A stretch of 64,000 nucleotides of DNA from Papio anubis (lineage: Eukaryota > Chordata > Mammalia > Primates > Cercopithecidae), in NCBI RefSeq assembly GCF_008728515.1, contig NC_044978.1, forward strand, positions 5,723,771-5,787,770, read 5' to 3'. The position numbers were made by a program, and so were the translations under genes. Under the pieces are notes generated by a model that had not been told where the DNA came from, ran no database searches, and saw only the letters and a list, made by a program, of their open reading frames with translations. This document shows positions 24,103 to 36,781 of this stretch, one piece after another (the first letter of the stretch is position 1; every line of letters begins with the position of its first letter).

Positions 24103-25067
24103 CTTTATAAGAAAATCAGGCTCGAATTTATGGCTCATTGTTTTTGACTGAGAATACTATTTCCTAGCTTCATCATTAATGGGGCAGCAAATCCCTTTGG
24201 TTTGAAAAAGCCCATTCTCTGCGGGCAAAAATTTGCTACAGTGAAGAGACGCAGAAGAATGTATGACAGCTGAAGGCAATTAAACACGGGGGATTCCGAA
24301 CCTGTGCAAGTGACTCACTGGTACATGTGAGCAGCCTCCTCGTGTTTACCGGGAAGAGGATCCCATCCGCTTAGGAACAAAAGCTGAGATATGAGTGCTA
24401 ATGAAAAAGAAACCCCAGACCTAATCACATCACTTTATCATTTCATATAGAAAATGTAGTTATACGCATCTCTCTCGCTCTGTTTTAAATCCAATTACCT
24501 AAAAATGTGATTTTTCCCCCAACTTTCATGGAAAAAGAATTTTGATCAGATATTTTCATTTTTAGTTGTTTTAACTCAGAAGATCTAATAATATTGTGTA
24601 ATCAAAAATGTTATAAAATCCTATTAATCGAAGATAAATAAATGAACCTCACCTAAAATATTTTCTCTCAAGCACCAAAAAAAAATCCACTTAAGACATA
24701 TAACCAAATGTTATTTAATATCTTAAAAAGTAACACAATCCAAAATGGATATTTCACACAACACTACATAAACAACATGAACACAGTATCACCATAGGGA
24801 GGGACTTTCAAATATAGACTTACAAAAATCCCTGTCCTTTTTTTTCTTTTAAGTTATTATACTAAGCATGACAAGTAATCATCATTTACAGTATGGTACA
24901 CGGACACGATAAAAACCATGTTACAAATGTGCTGTTATAAATCAGTAACATTAGGGAAGACATTTCATGAACTGTAATTATTTCATATGAAATACTATAC
25001 AATATAAACAGAACATCCATCTTGGATGACCTTTACAGCAACCAGAGACCAAGTAATTTAAAATTTT

Positions 25068-25091
25068 TTTTCAGTGCAAACACATTTTATT
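25068..25091 (-). terminator. Candidate distal poly(A) signal and cleavage site of STOX2
   Basis: On the minus strand AATAAA lies at 25091-25086. About 10-15 nt later comes TTTGCACTG, a typical CA cleavage context, and then a G/U-rich stretch (GGTCTCTGGTTGCTGT, about 25035-25050). Hexamer, spacing and downstream element together make a good mammalian cleavage/polyadenylation cassette. Confidence 0.55.
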
Positions 25092-25715
25092 CAAGGCAGT
25101 CTTGGCTGCAAAACTCCTTTCTGACATACAGTAAATCCCACTTGCACGTCTTAATTCATTTACCCTAATGCAATAGTCACATTCAGTCACTCAGAGAAAG
25201 ATACCTGCAGAATTCTGATCCCTTTAAACTTGATGTTTAAATGTAATTCTCTTCTAGAACGTAGTATCTGTGTCAACTGCTCTAAGGACTTTAATTTGTA
25301 GCTGTCAATACTTGCATGAAGGTGACCCTGGGGCAGCTCTATTCCTCACCCAGCAAGTGTGCACCATACTGCACAGTGCTCTGCCCTTCCAATGTGGAAA
25401 CCGTGATGGCGTGTCAGTATCTAGGTGGGAGAATGGAAAGGAGGACCTCGGAGGAAAGGAAGTGGAGGAGCTGCTGCGTGTGTACTTCATGATTAGTTTC
25501 CTGGAACTTCAGAGGACAGATATTGGAGGAGATCTCAGGTCTCACATTTGGTACCTCTTCTTGGTGGGAGCAAGGGAACAGGTTCACTAAGATCAGCCTT
25601 AGGGACAGGGAGGCAGGCAACTATACATGGACCAGTCAAGCTTCTAACCTTACATTTCCAGCCTTCCAGAATCATCGCTGCCTGACTTGAAACACCCCCT
25701 TTCCTCCTTGGCATG

Positions 25716-25738
25716 GTGTGTGTGTGTGTGTGTGTGTC
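25716..25738. repeat. TG dinucleotide run in the STOX2 3' UTR
   Basis: About eleven GT units; read as CA repeats on the STOX2 strand. Confidence 0.93.
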
Positions 25739-28700
25739 CACATTTGAAGCCAACAATTAATGATTACAGCCCTATAACCGATCATGTACAATCGTAAGAA
25801 AGTTTAGTGCCCCTTGAGTCTTATAGAATTCTGAATCTTGTGAATCATCAACTGTAAGTCATAGAACTGTAAAATCACAGGATTGTGTGTTAGGGGAGCC
25901 ATCACTGGGAATCTCCTTGTGGGCTGCTGCTGCAAAAGACACAGAGTATTAACTCAATAGGAAGGTGCCAATGTCTGTGTGAAACACACAATGGGGATGT
26001 AATAATGAATGTTTTCATATATGTAATTTATGAAACATCTCCTGAATAAAAATCTGTGGGAGAATATTGGATGGATCCTTAATACCATAAGACCTTCTGG
26101 GAGAGGAATGGGGCGACAGCTGATTCTTTTATCTCACTTGGCAAAGCTCAGACTGATAGTAATCTCTTTCCTGCCCACATTTTACTAACCCAAAGCAAAA
26201 CAGTGTTTTCTGTGCCTTTTGCATTTCATGTTTCCTGTGTTCTAGCTCCCCCAAGCCCTAAACATGTGTAGAAATGTCAATCACTACCAGAAGAGCCCTG
26301 GATGATGTTGACAATGGGCAGGACGGTCCTGGGGGAGACCGGGGAAAGAAGAGATCGCTCCTGCTTGGGCCACTGAGGTCTGGCAGCACGTGGCTAGTTG
26401 TGACTGGCCTGTGGTGATGGAGGAGATCCCTGTCAAAGATCATCTATCTCCTAATTTGAGAAAACACTTAGAACTGGAAAAGCTCCCTCAGAAATCCAGC
26501 TCCTCCAAAGTAGGGCTCGATATACTGTACTGAATTTCTATGGTGCTAAGGAGCACTGTGAAGAGTACTTGATAAAGTTTTTAATTAAAATTTCTGTTTC
26601 AGCACCTTCCACTGCCAGGAGCAGTCGTGTTCCTGAATGATTTAGCACGGGAACTATAGAAACCCAGTATGAAACTGTAAACAAGGGTGTGTGTCCAGAT
26701 CTGCTTCTGACTGCAATGGCATTTGGGTGGATCTGTCAATCACCGGCTTCATCCATCGATACCAGAAACGTGTGCTGAGGTGTAAAATTCCAAACACCCT
26801 GAACTTTTTTTTTTGGAATGAAAATGGACAAAAGTGTCAAGTTGTATTTGTTTTCTTTGACTTTATTAGCACACATCAGAAAAATAGCATTGTATTTAGT
26901 GATTTCTCATGATGGTCTATCAAACAGATAGAAAACAGATCATTGATAGCTGCCACTGTGTTTCTGGGGAATCTTAAGTCACTCCTTTTGTTTTATTCAT
27001 TTCAAGTATGGGTATTACAAAGATGACCTGTCTTGTGAATTGTTTGTGAATCTGAATGCTTTGGAAGCACTTTGAGATCCCAAAGTGAATCGTGAAAAGT
27101 CATTATGTTGTTGGTTTTTAAATCAAGCTCCAAATACTGCCCATGTTATAAATGGCGAGACTTTCAAAAAATGACCACTATTGTATCGTGAGCAATATGC
27201 TTGTAATTTAAGTTAAAAACTTTACTTTCAAGTACACTTGGTGGTGATAAGTGGTTTATCCTGGGTAGAATTTTGCAAAGCTGCGCCAACCTAAAAAAGG
27301 AACAATGCTTCTGCTTCCACTGAACAGGTTTCTTCTCCCCATGGTGACTGCAATGTAATTTAAATTTACATTTTAGAAATGCTGGTTGGGCTATGAAAAA
27401 GAGGGACCTGGGAACAGCTGGTGTTCAGATCATTGTTATTCCAGATTAACTGTGAATTGACGCTTCCTGAACCCGACCTTCACAACATCAGAGAAGCAGT
27501 AACTTGTTATTTTTATCCAGCTAGTCTCCATTCGCCTCTTCTATTTGTTTTCTCTATTTGATGGCACCCCCCCGTTCATATGTTTATTATGGTCCCCTGA
27601 GATGTGCAAAATATATATAATGGAATACAAATTATTTAACAGAAGTTGTGGAATTCACAGCACAGCTCTTTTAATTAAAGTGGAGTTTGGGCTCGACATG
27701 GTAGCATGCGAGTGAAGGCAGAGCCCGAAGTGCTTCAAGCTTGGCAGTCCACATTGCTTGTGTGTCTTCTGTTACTGAAAACTTAGACTTCAAATCAGAT
27801 TTCCAAAGGAGTAAATAGCTCTCTCAATTACGTTCACCCATTGGCTCTTCGCCAGAGAACTTTTAACAGGAATGGGTGGGGGGGCGGGGGTGGGCAAAAG
27901 AATTTTTAAACTTCTGTTCATTCCTAACAAAATCAACTGCGCTTTCGTGGGGAAGAGAGGAGAAGACAGGATTACATCTGAAAGCCAAACAAGGGCGTAA
28001 GAGAAAGCCATGGCGATGGAAAGTCATGAGTCCACAGAGGCAATCACTGACACACACAGCACGCCATGCCCTAATGTTGAAGGAAGTGTTCAACTTTGCG
28101 CTTCTGAACGATACACTTTAACACACGGCTGCCATTTCATCAAATTTATGGAGGTAGTTATATGTAAAAATAAAAATTACCATAAAGTAATATGTTGTAT
28201 CATAATAATACATAAGTGTGCAAAATGCCGACAGATGTGTTGACCCTTTCACAGAGATTCAACCAGATTCGGTTTTGTAAACCTTTCAGTTGCTAAACCC
28301 TAAGACTGGATAAGCAGTCGTGTAACACAAAGCTATGATTTTACAGGAGGAAAAGGATACTGGCAACGCCTGGCGAGGACCCCACTCTTCTGGGACCGAG
28401 AGCCTCACCGTGACCTCGGATGACATTTGCAATGTGCTGCCGGCAGCCACTCCTCCCCTGTTCAAGAATCTCAATCAGATTCAGGCAAGAATATTTTTAT
28501 ATGCAACATCTGCTTACATGGTATCACCTTTAAAGTCCATCATTTCTACACTAATGGCTGCTGGTCTAAGGGAGTTTTTAAAAAATTATGTACCCCATAG
28601 CATCAGGCAAATAGTGTACATATTTATTTGAATAATGTCTTCTGTAAACCTATATCCCATGAAATATCAATAAATTCCTATGTTAAAGCTTCTCTTAAAG

Positions 28701-30508
28701 GTAATGCTTTCCTTTCCTGTTCACACAGCATTCGATTATTTCAATGGCTACTTTCAGAGGATCAGCTAGAGGCTGATGTGTTGTTTCAATGGTTATATTA
28801 TTTATGAACTGAGAGTAGAAGAAAAATTTGAGAGCAGGTTTTTTGGAAAAAATGAATTTAGACAAAAATTTAGTAACCGTATGATATATAACTCCCCAAG
28901 GGAACCGACTATGTAGTCTATTAGATACATGATCATTCCTTCTGGACATATTTAAGCAATAAGACAAACAATGCGTCGAGGCATGCCTTGGAGGAAATAA
29001 GGCATGAGACTGAAAGCCAACTGGCTTAAGCATTTCAATGGTATGGGAGTTTACTAAGAAACGTGCTGAAGTTTCACTATAGTAAGCACAAAAAAGGAAT
29101 TTATACCAAACTCAAGGAGTTTAGTTTGACCCAATGCAACTTCCAGATAACTGAAAAACTAGGAGGGAGCATTTAAAGGTTTCAAGAATGAGTCCAACTG
29201 TGTATAGGACTGGATTCTTTAAACAGATTGCTAGTGATTAAACCTAATACAAAAACAGATGTGTCTCACAAATCATATGCCAATTACTGAAATCGGAGGT
29301 GAAAACATTCTAGATTTATTTTGGGATATATATATATATTTTATGGTGTATGGCTCCCAGCAGCACATGCCACTGAACTAAATAAAACTTTATGTCAGAA
29401 CACTTACTTGTGTCCTATGTAACCCTTTTGCAAAGAATATTCCATTACTACAGATCTGTTCCACTGTTCTCAGAAAATAAAACATGGGAACGTTGGAATG
29501 TCTCTTTGCTATAAGATGAAATTATTGGTCATCCCTTTGCTGCTGGGTCTTCTTTGTGTTCAACATGACATTGGAAACCAAGCAAAATGTTAACAAACCA
29601 TTTTGAAATAAGTTGGGCTAATTAACTACACATCCACCTAAAAACGCCTCCTGAAATTGGTTACAAAGTATCTGTAAACATTACTCTGGCATAGTTCATG
29701 TATGCATAATTGTTATTCTGATAAATTTTAGGGGAGTACAAATTAGGATTATACCACACTAGCAGAATGAGCACATTCTGTTGTTTATTACATGGGCACA
29801 TGTATATTTCTAATCAAAAATTATTTTAAAAGTTTTCTCTATAGATATCTTCCCAGGAATAAAAGGCCTGAAGTTCAACTCTCCCTAAATTTGCTCTTTC
29901 CTATAACCACTAAAAATTATCTCCCACAGCCTAATTTAGGCATTCTATCTAAAACTACATAAAATAGATTTATGTCCTTCCATTAGAAAGAATAACATCC
30001 TCAGGCCATACTCTTCATTTGTATCACAAAGAACATTTTGCTTTTAAACAAACTAATTATTGTATCTATTTGAGTAAGATAGGGTCATCCTAAGTATCAC
30101 GAGGAGGAAATTCTCTTCCTTCAATATTTGAGTAATACCTTTTACAAGTCCACATCACCTCTCCCATCACCTAGTGCTGTGCCCCAGCCAGATTGGAAAT
30201 TCCTTTCCTTTGTCCACTTCAGATTCAAAGGCCTATATTCCTGTTTGTGATCATGGAAGGTTAAAAAATCAGACAAGCATCTGTTACACTGGAAAACAAA
30301 ATCCTGAAAACATTCACTCCCAGTGATTTTCATTGCGACCCCTTCTCACACACTTCCACGGGCTCCTGCAAAATAGTGTCACGAAAACTCACAGTGAAAA
30401 ATGACTGGTGCATAAACAATTCACACACAAAGGGCCAGGGTCCCTTCTAGTTAGTTTGGCATCTATTTCCCTCAGGGTGGACCCTTGCATTTGACATTTC
30501 GTGGTGAC

Positions 30509-30560
30509 TTAGTTTTTTTGTTTTTTTTGTTTTTTTGTTTTTTGTTTTTTTGTTTTTTTT
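30509..30560. repeat. T-rich run (T6-8 G)
   Basis: Six T tracts separated by single G residues; on the STOX2 strand an A-rich stretch in the proximal 3' UTR. Confidence 0.92.
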
Positions 30561-30967
30561 GGAAGTGTCAAGGATCAGTTCTGTGGCACCGTTTAACCAC
30601 AGACTGGGAGCAACACGCATCTGTGGCATTTTAAAATGGAATTGGCAACTGCATGACATTGAAAATGCATATTACACTTACAGTGTCTAGACTTTCCTAT
30701 GTGTGCTCAGATACAATTAGTGAAGCAAAAGTATACATATCACCCCTACTGTTATTCAGTTGCTACAGAGCCATAAATGTGAAAAGCAATACTCTGAAAT
30801 AAAGATTTTTTTTTGTTTTTTTGCCCTAGCCCTACTTAGCAGCACAGTTTAAGTAAACACAAAAACTGTGGTTGAGATGCTTGTCTTTCCAAAGATGTAA
30901 ACATCAGTCCCAGTGTCGTAAACTTTGCTGTATCGAATGAGACAGAAGATCTGAGGCAGAAGGACTA

Positions 30968-31163
30968 TCACACACTAGTAACAGAAGCTTGCAAGCAGTT
31001 GGAAGGTTTCTGTAGCTTCTCAGCTTCATTTGTCGGTGGGTCCGCGCTCGCTCGGAAGTTGAAGGCTGGACCAGCTCCACCATGCGCCGGGCTCAAAGCA
31101 GGGTTCTGACGACGGTTACTTTCAACAATGCTTGATGTGTTGGAAGCCAGGCTCTCCCGAGTA
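30968..31163 (-). CDS. STOX2: STOX2 terminal coding exon (C-terminal 64 residues and stop)
   Basis: Last coding exon. The acceptor is a T-rich tract ending in TTTTAG just above 31163. The first base, T, completes the Arg862 codon begun in exon 3 (CG|T). The exon then encodes TRESLASNTSSIVESNRR, QNPALSPAHGGAGPAFNFRA and a tail ending NCLQASVTSV, followed by TGA at 30970-30968. This matches the human C terminus as I recall it. The sequence is Ser/Asn/Ala-rich with no evident fold. The terminal T-S-V has the shape of a class I PDZ-binding motif (S/T-X-hydrophobic); that function is inference from the motif only. The exon continues directly into the 3' UTR. Confidence 0.97.
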
Positions 31164-31870
31164 CTAAAAGAGTAAAAAGGGTTTGTTTTGTTTTGTTTGG
31201 AACATAAATAATTATAAATTGAGCCCCAGAGGAAGAGCAAATGATGTCATTAATGGATTTCCTCTGTTGGTTCATAATGTCATATCAATATACATTTCGA
31301 CTGATTATTCACATCTGCCTCTCTACCACGGGCTCCAGAAGCTTCCACAGACATATAATAATCAGCAGCACACTCAGTGAATAAAGGGTTTTTAAACAGC
31401 TAAACGCACTTTGAAATGTCTTCTCCTTCTTTTCACACTCAAGGAAACGACTTCAAAATTTGAGGTGATAGCTAGCTCTCGCAGTGGTTTTTAAAATGGA
31501 TACTCATAAATACACCTAAGTCATGATTTCATTTCAGGCTGGAAATTCACTGGCATAGCCGCTCCTCAACACACTCGATAATTTTACCCTAAAGATTCCA
31601 TTTTCGTTCTGGATTAGATTTTGACTCTGGGGGACTCTAAGCATGCCCTTTTTGGGGGGACCCTGAGCATTTGCTGCACAGATGAGAATAAAATTCATTT
31701 TAAATGTTTTATTCCACTGTTTCAAAATTTAACACGTTAGTTAAAATACATTATATTTTCGATAAAGGACTGTAGATTTTTTTTTCCCATTGATTTGTTA
31801 AGTTTCCATTCATTTCTGCCTCACTTCGGCAGGACTGTTTTTGTTTGGATTTTTGGGTTTTTTGGTTTTG

Positions 31871-32148
31871 TTTTTTTTTTTTTTGGAGACAAGGTTTTGC
31901 TCTGTCCCCCAGGCCGGAGTGCAGAGGTGTGATCTCAGCTCACTGCAACTTCCACCTCCCTGGCTCAAGCAATCCATCTACCTCAGTCGCCCGAATAGCT
32001 GGGACCACAGACATGTGCCACCATACCCGGCCAATTTTTGTGTTTTTAGTAGAGACTGGGTTTTGCCATGCTGCCCAGGCTGGTCTCCAACTCCTGAGTG
32101 CAAGCAATCCGCCTGCTGTGGCCTCCCAAAACGCTGGGATTATAGGTG
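31871..32148 (-). mobile_element. AluJ element
   Basis: Reverse-oriented, strongly diverged Alu in STOX2 intron 3. J-type features include GGAATCG-like changes and a degraded head; the element stops just short of the standard 5' end. Confidence 0.88.
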
Positions 32149-33039
32149 AAATATCGTCCTTTAAAATAATTCGTATAGAATAGATTTAAAAGTTGTATTA
32201 TTTTGCTCTCTCTTTTACTTTTTCTAAGTTAGAAACATTTTAATCTATTTCATTGCTTTAAGATATTTAGAACATTTAAGATTTCAAATGCATAGGGCAA
32301 TGGCAGAAATCAGATGACTGGCCCAGATTGAGAAGAACTGAGTAGGTTTCGTGTTCCAGAACCTCAATGTGGCTACAAGAACTCTATCAGCTACAGAGAC
32401 TGAGGAAGCCAGAACATTCTCAAAACATCCACTGCATGAGGCAGAATCAACACTTAGGAAATATTCTCTGAGCGTTGGTCCCCACATCTGACTTAAGCCT
32501 GCTAGAGCTAGTTAACAGGTCAAACTACGACAGCGGAGATGTCCTCTCCTCTCTTTCATTCCTATCCTAGGCCGATAGCAATTTTGTCTGAATCCTGTGC
32601 TCTGATAGCGCTTTCCAAGAGGTTATTTAAGCCTAACTCCTTATGGCTTTGAGTTTGCTTCTCACCAAGAAGCCAAGAGTTAATTGTTTAAAAGGCAGTT
32701 TGTTCACCGCCAACCAAAAACAATCAAACAAAAAAAAAACCCTGGAATTTTCTTGAATGTCAAGGATGCCTCCAGAAAGGTAATCCACTTATAGAGAGAA
32801 GTCAAGTTTTTCATAATGCTTATGGTAAATCTGAGCAAACCTAAAGGACACTCCAAAATGTCATCACTAAAAGGGAAAGTGCTAGACTTGTCTACATGAC
32901 ATGTCCCCCAGGAAAATTCACCAGTGGCTTTGCCAGAGCCACCACTGAGGCATGCAGCAGGCGGAGGAAGGAGGAGGGGCAGGAAAGATGCAAAACCCCG
33001 AAGATTTCAAGACACATTCCTTTGGTTTCATTCTTAATC

Positions 33040-33480
33040 ACTAAAGCAACTTTTTACAGTATCTGACTTCCTCATCTCTAAAATAGAGAGTTATGATGGG
33101 ATTTACCTACTCCTAGGGTGACTGTGAAGAAGAAATAAGCATCAAGGAAGAATCTGTACACTAATAAGGTAGAAAATGTGGATTATTTCTGTTACACACC
33201 TAGCATATAATGAAATAAATAGTGACTGTGGGTTTGCTTCAGAATCCATGTATTACAAATGACATATTTTCTACGGGAAAATACATTTTAAGGTTCAAAG
33301 GATTCACTCTTAAACCAGGTTTCGAGGGGTGGGCTCAACATTTATTGAGTGCCTGCTGTATACCAGACACCGTAAACACATATTACAATAGATCATCTGA
33401 GCTGGGGTCTGTCTCTACGGTAAGATCCCTTTGCCCACCTTCAATCACAGCCAACATGTTAATAGTGGTGAATATGTACA
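33040..33480. mobile_element. MIR-like fragments
   Basis: Two weak pieces lie close together: a forward MIR-like segment (TGACTTCCTCATCTCTAAAA, about 33060-33180) and a reverse MIR/L2-like terminus (TTTATTGAGTGCCTGCTGTA, from about 33340). Boundaries are uncertain. Confidence 0.45.
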
Positions 33481-34145
33481 GTACTTCATCTTCTCCAAAG
33501 AATGTATTTCATTATTGTTGCAATAATGATTACAGTCTGTGACGTTCACACTGAGGGCTCCGGATATGCTGATGAAAAAGTTAAAGGAGATGGAATGTTA
33601 GCAGTAAAAATATTCCTCAAATTCCAAAGTTGGGTTTTTTTTTTTAAAGAGAGCTAATGGAGTGCAACCTTAAAAATAGGATTTCGGGATTTTATAGGGA
33701 GGAGAAATGGACCAAGTGGCTGTGTTGTTCGTCCTTCTGTGCGCATATGTTCCCCTGGCCCCAGGCGTCTACAGCACACGTTCATGCGATACATTAAGCA
33801 GATATACCCCTGGCAGCCTTTGGTCTCTTGATTTTCATATTGTGTTCATCAACCAGCTTTAGGCCTCACATTTGGAATCGCAGGCTTTTCATGTCAAGAC
33901 TTTTCAGTTTCAATATTAGATCTCATAGCATAGTTCAAGTTTCTACCCTTTTTCCATCTACATCCCCTTTAATTTCCAACGAAAGGGACTAAAGAATTTT
34001 GGAAATGTGGCTGAACATGATTTCTGAGCCAGCACTGAAACCCTGGGGTGTGGAGAAAAATCACCTTTTGGGGTCTTTTTGTTTGTTTGTTTGGTTGGTT
34101 GGTTGCGGCTTATTTACTGAAAGATTTTAATAAATGGCCTGTCAG

Positions 34146-34382
34146 GGCTGGGCACGGTGGCTCATGCCTATAATCCTAGCACTTTGGGAGGCCAAGGCAG
34201 AAGGATCTACAAAAATTTTTTTTCAAATGATCAGGCATGGTGTCACACACCTATAGTCCCAGCTACTCAGAAGGCAGAACGGGGAGAACTGCTTGAGCCC
34301 AGGAGTTCCAGGAGGCAGAGAGCTACAAGCACCATGGCACTCCAGCCTGGGCAACACAGTGAGACCCTGTCTCTAAAAAAAA
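34146..34382 (+). mobile_element. Partial AluJ element
   Basis: Old Alu lacking most of the second half of the left arm: GGCTGGGCACGGTGGCTCAT, then a jump to CTACAAAAATTTTTTTTC. The right arm is present with a short A tail. Confidence 0.87.
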
Positions 34383-35564
34383 GTAATAAAGATTCCCATG
34401 TCTCACAGCAAGGGTAAGGTATGAGCATGATAATGCTATCTGTCTAAAACAGTCCCCAGACTGGAAAGTAAAGTCTCTAGAAGTCAAACACTTTCCTTTG
34501 CAGAACATACTCCTGGATCAGCGAGACAACTCCGTGACTTCATTATGGTGTGTAGAAAATAGTTTGTCACCTAGCTTCTAATCGAAGGGTAGTAAATACG
34601 AAAGGGATAAATTTAGCAATTGTCTGTAGATTCTCTACTAAGTACATAAAATATATAGGTGATACATGTTTTCATGTAGAGAAAATTCTATTTAATATTA
34701 GTGGGCAGACGTGGCTATTGTGCGAAGGTTGTCTCTTTAGAACAAGCTTTACCTTCTGTCATGACAAAGCATTTAACTTTAAGTACACAATGAAACAACT
34801 GAAAATCAACTTACTTCAAGAAATAATCCCAGTCATAAATTCTATATTCTGCACCCCAAGTTTAGAGATAGTAAAATATTTTCTGTAGAGATACTGGTTC
34901 AACCATTTCATGAATATCTCTGTTTACCTTCAAACAAACAAAAAACTTTCAATGTTATGCAATGGAAGGTTTTCTAGCTAGAACCCATTAAACTACTCCC
35001 AATGTCTCCTTAGCAACTATCTCCTTAGTATGGCAGCTTCCTGTCTGTGAAAGTCCAGGGGCCCAGAGGGAAAGGAGAAAGGTTTAAAACCAGCGTGTGA
35101 AAAGCAGGTAGGAGGCAGAGACTACATAATGAGAAACAGAAGAACAGAAAGACACAAGCGAAGACACCACACCTTCCACCAGCAACTGTTCTGAACTTCT
35201 ACCACGGATTACAGACCTTCTGTTTTGCTAATCCGGTATCCACTACTAGGAACTCAAGAGGAAAAAGGAGTAGAACAGGAAAATGAAGGAAAAAAGGATA
35301 CTTAAAATAAATCGGAAAATTAATATCTGATTTGAGATAAAAAATTATTTAGCAAAAATTATTTCTTAGAAAAGCCACTTAGTAGACTAGTGGTTTTCAG
35401 GTTGAGGCCCATGGCTCCCTGAGGTCTCAGAGGCTCCTCGAGGGATGGGGAGATGGACTGGGGCCCACAGTCTCCACTATCACCAAGGCCATCTCTCAGC
35501 TCTGTGCAGACATTAGACTTCCACACACGTGTTAACTTGGAAGAAAGGCTCCATGACCAAAATA

Positions 35565-35612
35565 ATAGTAATAATAATAATAATAATAATAACAATAATA
35601 ATAATAATAACA
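35565..35612. repeat. ATA/TAA trinucleotide microsatellite
   Basis: About 15 AAT units with two AAC interruptions in STOX2 intron 3. Confidence 0.95.
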
Positions 35613-36781
35613 ATGAACCAGCCCTTTAATAAATCACAAAGGCCTAGTATGGGATGAAGGAATTAATGATTCCCAGTTCCAGCTGTGTGATGCTCACTTC
35701 CAAAATTATCCAGGGATATAGTGAAATGATCACAACAGAATTAATTTTAATTCTTAATAATTAAAATAAATATATGAAGTACATAATCCTATCTGAATCC
35801 GTGTTAAAATTCTAAGTATTGCAAAATCTTGGGAATCACAGCTGATGAGAAATGTCAATCTCTCAGTGGTATTTCTGCACCTCAGAGTCACCAATCTGGG
35901 GTAGAAGTTAGAAGGAGAATGAGGTCCCATGTTGCTCTTTGAGGAGAAGAAAGAGTTAAGGAGAAAAAAGGAAGTTGCACAGACTCTTGTTTGCTTTCTG
36001 AATCCCTGCACAACTCTAGAGCTTTGGCCATGACCACTGGGCACCACTAACTCTCAACTGTCAACCCTTTGCTGAACTAACACCTACTACCAAGAAGGAA
36101 CTACAATTAGACTGCCCAAAGGGGCTCCGTCAATTCTGCGGAGGAGAAATAAACATGGCACGTGCTTTGATCTAACAGAGCACAGGCCCCTGCCCTCGCT
36201 GTGAGGGAAGAAATATTCCATTTCTCGGCGGCGAAAGGAAGATGTGTGAGCCAGAGGGACAGGCTGCACAGAACACTGGGATCCAAATGGTAACAAGCTT
36301 CTAGATCCATTGGAGAGGTTTTGAGATCTGCTATTATATTTTCACTAGAGGGATCCCTATCCTAGCATCAATCAATTTACTCCCAACCCCTATCTTCCTC
36401 CCCCGCCCCCAGACTATTTATTCGACTCAAAAAGTTACTATTTTTGAAGGACTTAAAAAACATCCTTCTCTTAGCATGGGTGGCAATATGAACGTAGCAG
36501 AAAAAATACTGGAAATGTTGGTTTTAGTTAGATCAGACTGATGCAAGTTTGAGGGGAGGAGCCAACCCACCAGTCCAGACTGGTGATCTCTGCAGGTGCA
36601 GAAACATGTTTTTCAATTCCTGAAAAAGAAGGTCAGAAACAGGTTGTTAACAATACGAACCATACAACTCTTAACCCTCATCCACAGAACTGAGACTATG
36701 AAATCAGAAACTTGTCAAGTTACGTGCAGAAAGCCCCAGGCCCCGCTAGGTGCGTACGTGCACAGAGACACCTCTCCCTAC

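Larger units (their letters stand above)
22640..25067. other. Intergenic sequence just downstream of STOX2
   Basis: Apart from the ATCC run and the exon-like block at 23991-24102, no repeat or gene is recognised. The lack of Alus continues from the 3' UTR into this stretch. Confidence 0.55.
25072..30967 (-). other. STOX2: Inferred STOX2 3' untranslated region (about 5.9 kb)
   Basis: The minus-strand sequence after the STOX2 stop runs to a poly(A) cassette near 25072-25091. The span holds no Alu, L1 or other young repeat, unlike the flanking DNA, as expected for a constrained exon. It contains a short TG run (25718-25737), a T7G-type run (about 30509-30560) and AT-rich blocks. Several internal AATAAA hexamers occur on this strand (for example near 28625, 29313 and 29788), so shorter 3' UTR isoforms are possible. 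The extent is inferred from sequence; transcript data would be needed to fix it. Confidence 0.65.
31164..36781 (-). other. STOX2: STOX2 intron 3
   Basis: Intron from donor GTAGGG (36781) to acceptor TTTTAG (31164), 5.6 kb. It holds two old AluJ-like copies, MIR-like fragments near 33.0-33.5 kb and an imperfect TAA/TTA microsatellite (35565-35612). The rest has no recognisable gene. The long minus-strand leucine run near 35.6 kb is the microsatellite, not a protein. Confidence 0.9.

Noticed and set aside
1..25000. 3' end of ENPP6, the expected convergent neighbour
   Set aside because: No exon of a phosphodiesterase-family protein was recognised; from memory the human intergenic gap is larger than this part of the window.
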